Positions 53,823-63,089 of a stretch of DNA of 64,000 nucleotides are shown piece by piece. The position numbers and the translations under genes were made by a program. The notes under the pieces are model-generated. The model did no database searches, had not been told where the DNA came from, and saw only the letters and a program-made list of their open reading frames with translations. Source of the stretch: an uncultured Planktomarina sp. (lineage in GTDB: Bacteria > Pseudomonadota > Alphaproteobacteria > Rhodobacterales > Rhodobacteraceae); NCBI GenBank assembly GCA_905182535.1, contig CAJJBZ010000012.1, forward strand, positions 109,366-173,365, read 5' to 3'. Every line of letters starts with the position of its first letter. The first letter of the stretch is position 1.

Positions 53823-55445
53823 TTAGATACGTCCATCATAAGCGCCCTGATCAATAATGGCTGCAATAACCGTGAACGTGTCACACGTGCGCGCGGCGCT
53901 CAGCGCAGCAACCAGTTCTGTTTTCGATGTTACTGTATGCCCCGCACCACCTAAAGAATTCCCCAATGCTTCGAAATCATGCCTGCCAAAATCAACACCT
54001 GCATTTTTCATCTGGCGTTGACGCTGCTTTAGCTCGATTAAGGACAGGCAGGCATCGACAAAGACGACAAATATAGTTTTGAGGCCAAGTTCAGATGCTG
54101 TGGATAATTCGCCACCCACCATCAACATCCCAGCGTCGCCAGAGAACGACACAACGGTGCGATCTGGATGAACCAGTGATGCGCCCATCGCCAATGGCAC
54201 CGCACATCCCATCGTACAAAGGGCAGATGATTGCAAAAGACCGCGAGGCTCGAAACACTGCCACTTTTGCGAAAGCAGAATGCGGTGTGCACCTGAGTCG
54301 ACAGTAGCTACGGTCTCGCGCGGCAAATTTGCACGGCACGTCTCAATAATGACACCTGGCCCCCAGACTTCCTCAGCAGCGAAATCAGCATTTAGCTTGG
54401 CCTGGGCGATGACAATAGCGCCGTCCGTCCAAGTGTCTCGTGTTATCACACCATCGGATATCTTGCGAAGCGTTAGCCCTACATCAGTTACAAAGTGTAG
54501 GCCAGATTGGTGCATGTAATGGGTGTTTGCTTCAGCGGAAATGTCAATGATATTTGTGGTTTCGACATCCCAGGCATCGCACCAACCAGCACGCATCTCG
54601 ATGGGATCGTAACCTGCGCAAATCACAAGATCAGCAGCCTCGACAAAGGGCAAAAGCGTTTGGTCATTCAGCGGGGAAAGTCCTGCGCCACCAAGGCACA
54701 AGGCGTGATCCTCAGGCACGATGCCCTTGGCTTTATACGTGGTTATGAAGGGGACGTTAAATGTCTCGCAGAATTTCAGAATACTACTGCCAGCTTCATC
54801 TTTCAGTGCATCAAGTCCAACAATCATCACTGGCTTTACGGACTCAGTGAGCCATGTGCGTGCAAGGTCTAGATCTGGACCTGTTGGAACAGACGGGCTC
54901 GGTGCTCTTCTACGACGTAAATCGATCGTACCTGGTTTTTCGTCCGCCACAGAAATAGGCACATCAATATGAACAGGCCCGCTGCGTCCATCAGTAGCAA
55001 TCGCCAGTGCTTTGTCCGCGATGATGTCCGCACCTTTGGCGGTTAGACAAAACGTAGCTTTGGTAATAGACGCAAAGACGGCCTGATGATCTATGACCTG
55101 ATGAGTATAGGTCAATGCCTCTGTTGCATCGACGCAGCCCGTCAGTACGATCAAGGGAACGCGGTCTTGTTCTGCGTTTGCAACCACGTTCACACCGTTC
55201 ACAGCCCCAGGACCGACTGTGGCAACCAGAACGCCGGGAACACCAGTAAGGTGATGCACGCCTTCAGCCATAAAGCCCGCGCTGTTTTCATGTTTACACA
55301 AAACGAACTGGATGCCTGCCTTTTCAAGCGCATCAACAATTGTCAGAACTTCACCACCGGGCATGCCAAAAGCATACCTACATCCAGCTTCATACAACCT
55401 GCGAGCGACAAGGTCGGCGGAGCGGTCGTTTGGGTTGGACTTCAT
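53823..55445 (-). CDS. Thiamine diphosphate-dependent enzyme, acetolactate synthase-like
   Basis: The 540-residue protein has three ThDP-enzyme domains. The catalytic Glu53 lies in CKHENSAGFMAEG, and the cofactor motif begins GDAGMLMVGGELSTASELGL at 436; the position of the usual Asn is Asp464 (FVVFVDACLSLIELKQRQ). This pattern belongs to a subgroup different from true acetolactate synthase; decarboxylases such as AruI and 2-hydroxyacyl-CoA lyases are related. No small regulatory subunit is present, against a role in branched-chain synthesis. Likely it decarboxylates or cleaves a 2-oxo acid from the aminotransferase. Confidence 0.85.
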   Translation of the reverse strand: MKSNPNDRSADLVARRLYEAGCRYAFGMPGGEVLTIVDALEKAGIQFVLCKHENSAGFMAEGVHHLTGVPGVLVATVGPGAVNGVNVVANAEQDRVPLIVLTGCVDATEALTYTHQVIDHQAVFASITKATFCLTAKGADIIADKALAIATDGRSGPVHIDVPISVADEKPGTIDLRRRRAPSPSVPTGPDLDLARTWLTESVKPVMIVGLDALKDEAGSSILKFCETFNVPFITTYKAKGIVPEDHALCLGGAGLSPLNDQTLLPFVEAADLVICAGYDPIEMRAGWCDAWDVETTNIIDISAEANTHYMHQSGLHFVTDVGLTLRKISDGVITRDTWTDGAIVIAQAKLNADFAAEEVWGPGVIIETCRANLPRETVATVDSGAHRILLSQKWQCFEPRGLLQSSALCTMGCAVPLAMGASLVHPDRTVVSFSGDAGMLMVGGELSTASELGLKTIFVVFVDACLSLIELKQRQRQMKNAGVDFGRHDFEALGNSLGGAGHTVTSKTELVAALSAARTCDTFTVIAAIIDQGAYDGRI

Positions 55446-56659
55446 GATTTTACCTCTTTTGATTTCGTCGCCGCACGCGCATAACCGTCGCGAGCCTGTG
55501 GTGTTTTAATGCCTAGCACTGAGCCCGCAATCTGTGTTCGTAAAACCTGCCCGGTTCCGCCACCGATTGTGAACATGCGGACGTCGCGGTACATGCGCTC
55601 AAGCGGTTCTTGGTCGCCGTATCCGCGCGCGCCAAACATCTGTAAAGAGTCACTGACAACTTTGATCGCCATCTCTGACGCAAACAATTTGGCACGCGCA
55701 GCCATTGTCATATCAGGAAACTGGCTGTTATTTGGTCCGCGCGATCTGGCTGCCTCGTGCAACATCAATCGCGCAGCGTGAAGCTGCGTATCCATGTCGG
55801 CGACCATCCATTGCAGACCTTGAAATTCTGCGAGAGGTCGCCCGAACTGCTGGCGCTCAGTAAGATATCTTTTGGCATGTTCAAAAGCACCGGCAGCCAC
55901 GCCCATTGCGATCGTTCCCGCGCCGACGCGCTGTGAATTATATGCATTCATCAAATCAGCAAAGCCACGCTTGAACCCTGACGGCGGGATCAGCGCCATG
56001 GCTGCATCCACCACCAAGTCTTCGAATTTTAGGGTTGTCTCGGGCATTCCGCACAAACCCATAGTCCTCTCGCGACCTAGGACAGAGAACCCTTTTGGCT
56101 CTATCCCAGCCAGCGGATCGACGTGGACGATGAAACCCCCAATCCCAAGTCCTGATCCATCATCATCTAAAACTCGGGCGAAAATCAGGTGAAGTTTTGA
56201 CACGCCGCCACCCGTAATCCAGTGCTTAGTACCGTTGATCACATAGGTACCACCGCGCCTCTGCGCCGTTGTTTGCATTTCAGTCGCAGCGCTTCCTGCA
56301 TTGGGTTCGGTGATGCAAATTGCGGGTTTGTCACCCGCCAAAACGATGGGCGCGCAAAACGCTTTCTGCGCCTTTGTTCCATAGGCCATGACAGCGCTAA
56401 TCCCACCCATGTTGGCTTCAACGACAACGCGTGCAGTCAGTGTACAGACTTTAGCAATTTCTTCGATTACTTCGGTAACGTTGAGGTAGCTTGCACCTAA
56501 ACCACCCAGTTCTTCAGGGATCGTCATTCCCATGATCCCGGCGTCAACAAGATCGGCGATATTATCCCAGCAATATGTGCGTTCCACATCCCATTTACGG
56601 GCGCGTGCCGCGAATACTGGCCCAAGTTTACGGGCCTTGGCAACTGCTGCATGTGTCAT
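55442..56659 (-). CDS. Acyl-CoA dehydrogenase family protein
   Basis: A flavoprotein that forms a 2,3-double bond in an acyl-CoA. The 405-residue product has the middle domain CITEPNAGSAATEMQT and KHWITGGGVSKLHLIFA, the family motif QRVGAGTIAMGVAAGAFEHA and FGRPLAEFQGLQWMVADM. At the place of the usual catalytic Glu near the C-terminus it reads FTIGGGTGQVLR; in such members the base is taken from another helix. It heads the leftward catabolic operon, overlaps the ThDP gene by four bases and is divergent from lysR. Confidence 0.9.
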   Translation of the reverse strand: MTHAAVAKARKLGPVFAARARKWDVERTYCWDNIADLVDAGIMGMTIPEELGGLGASYLNVTEVIEEIAKVCTLTARVVVEANMGGISAVMAYGTKAQKAFCAPIVLAGDKPAICITEPNAGSAATEMQTTAQRRGGTYVINGTKHWITGGGVSKLHLIFARVLDDDGSGLGIGGFIVHVDPLAGIEPKGFSVLGRERTMGLCGMPETTLKFEDLVVDAAMALIPPSGFKRGFADLMNAYNSQRVGAGTIAMGVAAGAFEHAKRYLTERQQFGRPLAEFQGLQWMVADMDTQLHAARLMLHEAARSRGPNNSQFPDMTMAARAKLFASEMAIKVVSDSLQMFGARGYGDQEPLERMYRDVRMFTIGGGTGQVLRTQIAGSVLGIKTPQARDGYARAATKSKEVKS

Positions 56660-56753
56660 TGCTGTTCCTCCTTTGAACTAAGAGCACTATAGGGCTGGAA
56701 ATATTCAACTCAACACAATAAGATTTAATTTTAAGTTCAGGAAATTTGAATTT

Positions 56754-57629
56754 ATGCAAACCAGAGCCCTTAAAAACCTAGTGAAGATCTCGCAGGTCAG
56801 GTCATTTCTGCATGCATCTGACCAACTGAATATGACGTTGCCCGCACTATCGATGCAGATGAAGGCGCTGGAGACGGAACTTGATGTCGCCCTTTTCGAC
56901 CGATCGGTGCGTCCGCCACGTTTGACAGCGATAGGCCGATTGGTGGTTGAAAAAGCCATGGATATCTTAGGCCAAGAGGATAAATTACTTGAACTTTGCG
57001 CGTCACAAGACGGGCTTGTTGGCAAATTCCGGATCGGGTTTGTGACGTCAGCGTCGGCGCGGCTTCTTCCGGATTTCCTTGTAAACAGTCGACAAAAATT
57101 TCCATGCGCTGACTTTGAATTCGAAACAGGCCTCTCTGTTAATTTACAAGAAAAAGTACGCGCAGGGGAATTGGATGCGGCTGTTGTTACAGACGCAGAA
57201 GTCGATCCACAGGGGATGGCACAATTGGTTTTGCAAGACGAGCCGTTTGTCTTTGCGGCCCATGCCTCGATTGCGGCAGAAGGCTTTAACAATATTGTTG
57301 CTAAGCAAACGTTCTTTCACTTCATGCCACAGACGGGGATAGGAAAGTTAATCGCGAAAGCGATGTCTCTTGTTGATCGGCCTTTGGGGAACGAGACCGT
57401 CATGTTGGACAATATCGAAGCCATTATGGGATGTGTCAAAAACGGTTTGGGCTATACTCTGCTACCCGCTCCAGACGTTCACAGATATGCTAACGACGAG
57501 GTGGTAAAATTCCGTGCGCCCAATGATGCCCATCGGTCGCTTATACTCGTGGCACGATCTGAAAATATACTGACTAAGCGTCTGCCACTGCTGGCCGCCC
57601 AATTTGAGAAGCCATCTGTCGCAACATAA
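56754..57629 (+). CDS. LysR-family transcriptional regulator
   Basis: The 291-residue product has the N-terminal winged helix-turn-helix (residues 1-60: LVKISQVRSFLHASDQLNMTLPALSMQMKALE-like spacing, FDRSVRPPRLTAIG) and the ligand-binding domain with GKFRIGFVTSASARLLP. It is transcribed away from the acyl-CoA dehydrogenase operon with a 94-base gap, the usual layout for a LysR activator of the adjacent operon. The inducer is unknown. Confidence 0.9.
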   Translation: MQTRALKNLVKISQVRSFLHASDQLNMTLPALSMQMKALETELDVALFDRSVRPPRLTAIGRLVVEKAMDILGQEDKLLELCASQDGLVGKFRIGFVTSASARLLPDFLVNSRQKFPCADFEFETGLSVNLQEKVRAGELDAAVVTDAEVDPQGMAQLVLQDEPFVFAAHASIAAEGFNNIVAKQTFFHFMPQTGIGKLIAKAMSLVDRPLGNETVMLDNIEAIMGCVKNGLGYTLLPAPDVHRYANDEVVKFRAPNDAHRSLILVARSENILTKRLPLLAAQFEKPSVAT

Positions 57630-57970
57630 CATCAAACACATTGCCTGATTTAAAGTCTTTTATCCAATACAAAGCCATAATTTGCATCGACTGCAGCAAC
57701 TGTCACTATGGGCCTATTCTGTTGAAAAGCTCTTCTTGATTTGAAGGCTTTTCACTAATTCAATTTGCTTGTGAATGTAGGGGATTGATGATGTTGGGAC
57801 CTAAGCAAGAAGCGCAAGGCGCGGGCCGTGTAAATGGCTGCGGTATATCCGGCAGGTCCGGCGCCGATAGCGACGAATCTATGATGAGACTTTTTTCATT
57901 CCAGCAGAATCAAATAAAAAAAATTGGCTTGGCCTCAGATTGATAGAGCCCTCGGCGCGCCGACCTAAAA
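57630..57970. other. Gap between lysR and tetR, includes a gene remnant
   Basis: The 340 bases hold no complete gene. The part 57815-57880 is a thioredoxin reductase remnant described separately. The rest shows nothing that can be named, apart from a likely tail of both flanking convergent genes. Confidence 0.45.
57815..57880 (-). pseudogene. Thioredoxin reductase fragment
   Basis: The minus strand reads RFVAIGAGPAGYTAAIYTAR followed by AL, the N-terminal FAD-binding motif of thioredoxin reductase (GXGPAGYTAAIYXARA). Neither a start upstream nor a continuation after this 22-residue stretch is visible. It is probably a leftover of a trxB copy cut by rearrangement. Confidence 0.55.
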
Positions 57971-58627
57971 TCAAAGATTAGGGTTCTTTGAACTGCCCCG
58001 TTCCGGCACAAGGGTATTGTTAGCAACCAGTGCCGTTTGCAATAACAGTTTCAGAGCTTTACGCACCGCCTCAGCCAACTCAGCATCTGGCCGCATCATT
58101 TCCTGAACGCGCAGGCCTCGTAGAAGCGACACGATAACCGTCATAGCCACCTCCTGTTGGGCTGCATTCAAGCCGGCATTTTTGAAAAGGACAGCAGCTG
58201 CCGCGCGATAAGCTGTAAACATCTCGGCCAGAGAAGTGTCTAGATGTTGTGCGAGTTTTTTATCTCCACGAGCCGCAATCATTATATCGATGGTGACTGA
58301 GACATAGGTTTCGTTGAATGATTCTCGCCACAAACCGTCTACGAAGGTATCTATATCCATTTCACAATTCGTCAATTTCTTGCATAACAATTCGGTCGCC
58401 AATATGGAATACTTCCACATTTTGGATGTGGCATCGATCACTAGATCAGACTTATTTGCGTAGTGGTGCAGCAAGGCACCCCGTGAAACTCCAGCGCGAC
58501 TGCTTATGTTTACGGTGTTTGTGTTGACGTAGCCAACCTCTGTGATTAGTTGAATAGTTGCAGTTCGAAGCTTCTCAGTCATTTCGCTTGACCGTTGCTG
58601 CTGACTGCGCCTCTCGGTTCTTTGCAT
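57971..58627 (-). CDS. TetR-family transcriptional regulator
   Basis: From ATG 58627 (MQRTERRSQQQRSSEMTEKL) the product has 218 residues. The helix-turn-helix is at about residues 15-65 (ATIQLITEVGYVNTNTVNIS and RAGVSRGALLHHYANKSDLV). The C-terminal ligand domain follows. An upstream in-frame start at 58708 would add 27 hydrophobic and basic residues not seen in the family. It lies after the liv operon in the same direction and may control it. Confidence 0.88.
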   Translation of the reverse strand: MQRTERRSQQQRSSEMTEKLRTATIQLITEVGYVNTNTVNISSRAGVSRGALLHHYANKSDLVIDATSKMWKYSILATELLCKKLTNCEMDIDTFVDGLWRESFNETYVSVTIDIMIAARGDKKLAQHLDTSLAEMFTAYRAAAAVLFKNAGLNAAQQEVAMTVIVSLLRGLRVQEMMRPDAELAEAVRKALKLLLQTALVANNTLVPERGSSKNPNL

Positions 58628-58773
58628 CTCATCCTCATGCTTAATGAAAACTAGTATGGTGATTAATGACTTTATTAGATTTTTCAAAGACATTTTTGCG
58701 TTGCCCAATTTGACTTGCCTCAGTGATCAAGCCCTTTGGACAACGCAGGTTATTGAAATGAGCTTACATCATT

Positions 58774-60006
58774 TCAAACAAGGCCTAATTCGATATCTAT
58801 ACCATTCTGGATTACAAAGTGCCCAAACGGACGATCCTTTAGATTACCATTGGAATAAAACGATACATCCATTCCATAGCCCGTGTAGTTGACGTCCTGA
58901 CCGGCACGAATCGCATTCAGCAGGTTTACCGCGCCGCTGGTAGCTGTACCTGGCCCATTTGTGATTGTGAGGATTTCTTTTGTGTAGACAGTGGCATCAG
59001 CGGTACCAGCCCGTTCCATCGCACCAACTTGTACCGCCAGCGAATCCGCACATAAAGCTGAAAAAGGTAGGAACGTGCCAGCCTTAGCGCCCATGAGGGA
59101 CTCAAATTCTTTATAAACTGCAGAAGATGAATCATTGGTAGGCTGCAAATGGTGAATGCCTTCCCCAACTTCATTACCAACCGCCGAAATGAATTTGCCA
59201 CCTCCGTTTACACCTGCACTGGCCGCGATTGTTAGTGTATAGAGCTCAGTTTTATAACCACCACGGTACCATTCTTTGGCTATTGATGTGAATTGGGCAA
59301 TGTAGGCTGGCAGGAAAACGGCCGTTACATCCTGACCCATAACTTTGTCAACTTCTGCCCTAAACGTGGGCTGATCCGGTTTCACTTCAGCCTGAACTAC
59401 AACTTGGCCGCCTCCTGCTTCGATGGTTTCGATAAAGGGAGCTATCATAGATTGGGTAAAGGCTGTTTGAACAGCGAGAATACCGACCTTTTTGTGTCCA
59501 GCAGCCAACATGGCCTTTGCAGCGGGAACGCCCCATTCGCGCCCTGTGGCCTGAAAACGCCAAATCAAGCCCTGAGTGTCACCCTCAGTGATGGCATCAG
59601 CCGCACCAAGGCAGCTAAGCGAAACGCCTTTCTCAATTGCGAGCGGTTTCACTGCGAGTGTCGGACCGGAGCCCCACATTCCAACAATAGCACTCACTTG
59701 ATTGACATCCAGCAGCTTGCGCGCAGCACGCACCGACGCAGTGGAATTGGTCTCGCTGTCTTCGGCGATTATCTCAATCATGCGCCCGCCAAGAATACCG
59801 CCCGCGTCATTGATTTGTGTGGCGACAACCTGAGCCGCTTTTACGATATTGGGACCATAAGATCCGCCACTACCGGTAAGCGGAGATATCATGCCAATCT
59901 TAACCGGCCCAGTGTTGGCAATTGCAGGCAAAGGCAGCACACTTGCAGCAGCCCCTACTAAAGTGGTGCCGATAAACGTTCTGCGGTTCATCTGATTAAA
60001 TTTCAT
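58774..60006 (-). CDS. Branched-chain amino-acid-type ABC transporter, substrate-binding protein
   Basis: A periplasmic binding protein of the Leu/Ile/Val group. The start at 60006, after AAGGAGAAGACC, gives MKFNQMNRRTFIGTTLVGAA, a twin-arginine signal (NRRTFIG), with cleavage after AIA or nearby. The mature protein has the family pattern KIGMISPLTGSGGSYGPNIV and AGGILGGRMIEIIAEDSET. It has 410 residues. Ligands of this family range from amino acids to aromatic acids, amides and urea; the ligand here is unknown. It is the last structural gene of the liv operon. Confidence 0.9.
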   Translation of the reverse strand: MKFNQMNRRTFIGTTLVGAAASVLPLPAIANTGPVKIGMISPLTGSGGSYGPNIVKAAQVVATQINDAGGILGGRMIEIIAEDSETNSTASVRAARKLLDVNQVSAIVGMWGSGPTLAVKPLAIEKGVSLSCLGAADAITEGDTQGLIWRFQATGREWGVPAAKAMLAAGHKKVGILAVQTAFTQSMIAPFIETIEAGGGQVVVQAEVKPDQPTFRAEVDKVMGQDVTAVFLPAYIAQFTSIAKEWYRGGYKTELYTLTIAASAGVNGGGKFISAVGNEVGEGIHHLQPTNDSSSAVYKEFESLMGAKAGTFLPFSALCADSLAVQVGAMERAGTADATVYTKEILTITNGPGTATSGAVNLLNAIRAGQDVNYTGYGMDVSFYSNGNLKDRPFGHFVIQNGIDIELGLV

Positions 60007-60029
60007 GGTCTTCTCCTTGTTGTAAATTT

Positions 60030-60581
60030 TCAAGATTTATTAAGGGCCGTCTCACCCCCGTCTTCCAAAGGTAGTTGTAGTGAATCATTGAATCGGTTGA
60101 ACGCACCACACAGCGCAATGCGCCATGTCAGCTCCACGATTTGTGCATCGTTGAAATGTGGTCTGAGTGCATCGACTTCTGCATCACGCATCTGGTTAGA
60201 GCGATTGGTCACCGCCTCAGCATAGCGCACCACAATTTTGTCCACCTCGTCTAGTTCGGGGTGGTCTTCGCCGTCCAACAGACGGTCAATACCCTCTTGG
60301 CTTAGTCCCTGCACTGAAAGCATTGGCGCATGGTGCGAAACGCAATAGGCGCATTCGTTCAGCTTGGAGACCACAACCAACGCCACCTCCAGAGATCGCC
60401 GTGGCAGCACCGCTTCATCCCGCAGATCCAAAAGCATACTAAACAGGTGTTTCAGGATTGTTGGCCTATGCGCCATTGCACCCAACAAATTTCCAAAGGG
60501 CCCGTAACGCTTCATGTCTTCAAAAACCTCGCGGGCATCATCTTGCAGTGTTTCCGCGGCGATTAGAGGTATTCTATTCAT
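60030..60581 (-). CDS. Carboxymuconolactone decarboxylase/AhpD-like protein
   Basis: The 183-residue product has the AhpD-like fold with the redox motif ECAYCVSHH (CXXC followed by His). Related proteins are peroxidase partners or decarboxylases of lactones; the true role cannot be told. It begins MNRIPLIAAETLQDDAREVF. It overlaps livM by four bases and stands 23 bases before the binding-protein gene, so it belongs to the transport operon and may process what is imported. Confidence 0.82.
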   Translation of the reverse strand: MNRIPLIAAETLQDDAREVFEDMKRYGPFGNLLGAMAHRPTILKHLFSMLLDLRDEAVLPRRSLEVALVVVSKLNECAYCVSHHAPMLSVQGLSQEGIDRLLDGEDHPELDEVDKIVVRYAEAVTNRSNQMRDAEVDALRPHFNDAQIVELTWRIALCGAFNRFNDSLQLPLEDGGETALNKS

Positions 60582-61486
60582 TTGGTATCTCCTTTATCAA
60601 CTCTCAAGCGGTGTTCGCGAAAGAAGCCTTGTGGTTTATAAATCAGCAACAAAATCAAGCCGGCACCAATCAATATTAGGCGTAAAGAGGCGGCTTGTCC
60701 GGCATCTAGAAAGGGCATCAGGTCCTTAAGAAAACGGGTTCCTTCTAACAGTACCATGACCGAAACTGCACCAAACAGCAGTCCGGTATTAGAACCGCGG
60801 CCCCCCGCAATCACCGCCATGAACGCATAGGCAGTGACGAAAGCCCCAAACTGGGTTGGATCGATATACCCGAAATAAGAGCTGTGCAGGTAACCAGCCA
60901 CGCCAAGGATGGCACCCCCCGCAGAAAAAGCCCAAATACGAAAGCTAAGTACGTGTTTACCCAGCGTTGCGGCCACTAGATCGTCTTCGCGCAGGGCACG
61001 CAGCACGCGGCCAAAAGGAGATTTTGTAAGAGCTTCGGCAAAGGCAAAACAGATTGCTGCAAGGACAAGCGCCATAACAAAAAACAGCAGTTCATAGCTT
61101 TGGCCCGACGAGTAAGCTGACAACGGTCGTGGAATGCCGGGTAAGCCGTTCGCACCACCTGTAAGCCATGTTTCGTTCAGCAGAAACAATCGAACAGCCT
61201 CAGCAAATGCAAGTGTCGCAATTGCGAAATAATCTTCACGCAGGCGCGCTGATACCAGAGCGACAAGCGCACTCAGGGCAACACCGGTCAGGATCGCCAA
61301 AACCAGCGATATCAAAAGAGGGTATCCAGCAAGGGAAGACAGGGCCGCAACGTAAGATGTTGCGGCGAAGAACCCAAAGATACCAAAGTTTACCATCCCG
61401 GCCTGGCCCCATTGCAGGTTGAGCGCCAAGGCTACGAGTGCGGAAATGAGAACGACAACCAAAATTGCAGTAAGATACCCAATCAT
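60578..61486 (-). CDS. livM: Branched-chain amino-acid-type ABC transporter, permease LivM
   Basis: The 302-residue inner-membrane protein has eight or so hydrophobic segments and the LivM marks ALALNLQWGQAGMVNFGIFGFFA, GLPGIPRPL and SPFGRVLRALREDDLVAATLG. It overlaps both livH and the AhpD-like gene by four bases. The name reflects family, not a proven substrate. Confidence 0.88.
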   Translation of the reverse strand: MIGYLTAILVVVLISALVALALNLQWGQAGMVNFGIFGFFAATSYVAALSSLAGYPLLISLVLAILTGVALSALVALVSARLREDYFAIATLAFAEAVRLFLLNETWLTGGANGLPGIPRPLSAYSSGQSYELLFFVMALVLAAICFAFAEALTKSPFGRVLRALREDDLVAATLGKHVLSFRIWAFSAGGAILGVAGYLHSSYFGYIDPTQFGAFVTAYAFMAVIAGGRGSNTGLLFGAVSVMVLLEGTRFLKDLMPFLDAGQAASLRLILIGAGLILLLIYKPQGFFREHRLRVDKGDTK

Positions 61487-62346
61487 CTGCTGATCCTCGG
61501 TTTGCCAAGAAGCCCATGTGGGCGCAGTAAAAGTACCAAAACTATAATGACGAATGAAACCGCCTGTCGGTAAGTCGTGGGTAACACAAGTGTGGCCATT
61601 TCTTCAACAATACCAATGATAAGCGCGCCCAATACAGCGCCCAAAGGATTGCCAATGCCCCCAAGAATGACTGCCGCGAACAATGGCAACACATAATTCC
61701 AGCCCATGAGCGGATCGATGATGCCATCCATTCCAATCAGAACGCCAGCGGTTGAACATAGCGCCGCGGCAATCACCCACACCAGAGCAATGACCTTGTT
61801 GCGACTGATACCCCTGACGTCAGCAAGATCTGGATTGTCAGAGACTGCCCGCATCGCGCGCCCAAATGGGGTGCGCATCAGGATGAACCAAACAATGACC
61901 ATCGCCAGAAACGCCACGACAAATATCAGGATCTGCTCGTTGTTAACCCGCAATCCCATCCATCGATGCGGACGAGCAACTGTTACGTCGTAGCCCCGAA
62001 TGTCTGATCCAAACAGGAATCGAACCACATTCTCCAGAACAAAATAGACGCCTATCGAAGCCACAAGCAACGTGACGTGATCCGCCCCTCTTAGTGGTCG
62101 ATAGACGAGGCGGTCGATTAGTAGTGCGACAGCTGCGAGCCCAACAGCTGCAAGCCCCGCTGCCACAAAAAGCGAGACGCCAATGTCCACATTGAAAAAT
62201 AAGGCAATGTAGGCCCCAAATGTGATCATTGAGCCAATGGCGAAATTCGGAAAATTCAGCACGCCGTACGTCAAAGATAGGGCAACCGCTGGCAAGGCAA
62301 CAAGAAGGCCCGACACAATGCCATTAAGCAAAATCTGTAACATCAC
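61483..62346 (-). CDS. livH: Branched-chain amino-acid-type ABC transporter, permease LivH
   Basis: The 287-residue inner-membrane protein has the LivH marks GLLVALPAVALSLTYGVLNFPNFA, TPFGRAMRAVSDNPDLADVRGI and ILGGIGNPLGAVLGALIIGIVEE. It overlaps livF and livM by four bases each. It forms the membrane pore with LivM. Confidence 0.88.
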   Translation of the reverse strand: MMLQILLNGIVSGLLVALPAVALSLTYGVLNFPNFAIGSMITFGAYIALFFNVDIGVSLFVAAGLAAVGLAAVALLIDRLVYRPLRGADHVTLLVASIGVYFVLENVVRFLFGSDIRGYDVTVARPHRWMGLRVNNEQILIFVVAFLAMVIVWFILMRTPFGRAMRAVSDNPDLADVRGISRNKVIALVWVIAAALCSTAGVLIGMDGIIDPLMGWNYVLPLFAAVILGGIGNPLGAVLGALIIGIVEEMATLVLPTTYRQAVSFVIIVLVLLLRPHGLLGKPRISR

Positions 62347-63089
62347 GCACCCTCTTGCTGTCGGGTGCTTGCCGCACCCATGTAGAGTGCGTGGATATCT
62401 GGGTGGTTCATGAATTCACGGGCTGGCATCTGCGCGCGAATTTCTCCCGCTGCCAGTACGATTGCGGTTTCTGAAATGGCCATGGCCTCCCTGACATTCT
62501 GTTCAATCATAAGAATACAAACACCGGCATCATTCACCGCCTTTACGGCAGCGAACATCCCTTCCACGTATTTGGGGGAAAGGCCTGCACTGGGTTCATC
62601 TAACAAAAGCAGACTCGGATGTGGCATCAACGCACAGCCAAAAGCCAGCATCTGACGCTGCCCGCCAGATAGGTTTCCAGCAAGGTCGCTTTCGCGTCCT
62701 ACAAGGTCCGGGAAAATGTCAAATACACGATCCCTCGCCGCAGAAAACCCCGCTCTATCGGGCGCTATAAATTCGTAGGCAAGCATCATGTTTTCGCCAA
62801 TGCTCAGGTTTCGGAAAACATTGTGCTCTTGGGGGACATACCCTAAGCCCGCTCGGGCCTTTGCCGGGGCGTTCATCTTGCTGACATCCTTGCCCGCCAG
62901 TATAATCGAACCAGATCGGGGGGTTAACAAACCTACCAGCGCCTTGATCAGAGTAGATTTTCCAGCGCCATTAGGCCCAACGATGGTTGAAATTCCATTT
63001 TCAGATACTGTAAATCCCGCGTTTTTTACAATATCACCACTACCGTAGCCAGCGCACAATTTTTCAACTTTCAATAGCGGTTCTGTCAT
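62343..63089 (-). CDS. livF: Branched-chain amino-acid-type ABC transporter, ATP-binding protein LivF
   Basis: The 248-residue ATPase has Walker A GPNGAGKST, the LivF-type Q-loop YVPQEHNVFRNLSI, the signature LSGGQRQMLAFG and Walker B LLLLDEPSAGLSPK, with the IEQN switch (MIEQNVREAM). It overlaps livG by one base and livH by four. Confidence 0.9.
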   Translation of the reverse strand: MTEPLLKVEKLCAGYGSGDIVKNAGFTVSENGISTIVGPNGAGKSTLIKALVGLLTPRSGSIILAGKDVSKMNAPAKARAGLGYVPQEHNVFRNLSIGENMMLAYEFIAPDRAGFSAARDRVFDIFPDLVGRESDLAGNLSGGQRQMLAFGCALMPHPSLLLLDEPSAGLSPKYVEGMFAAVKAVNDAGVCILMIEQNVREAMAISETAIVLAAGEIRAQMPAREFMNHPDIHALYMGAASTRQQEGA

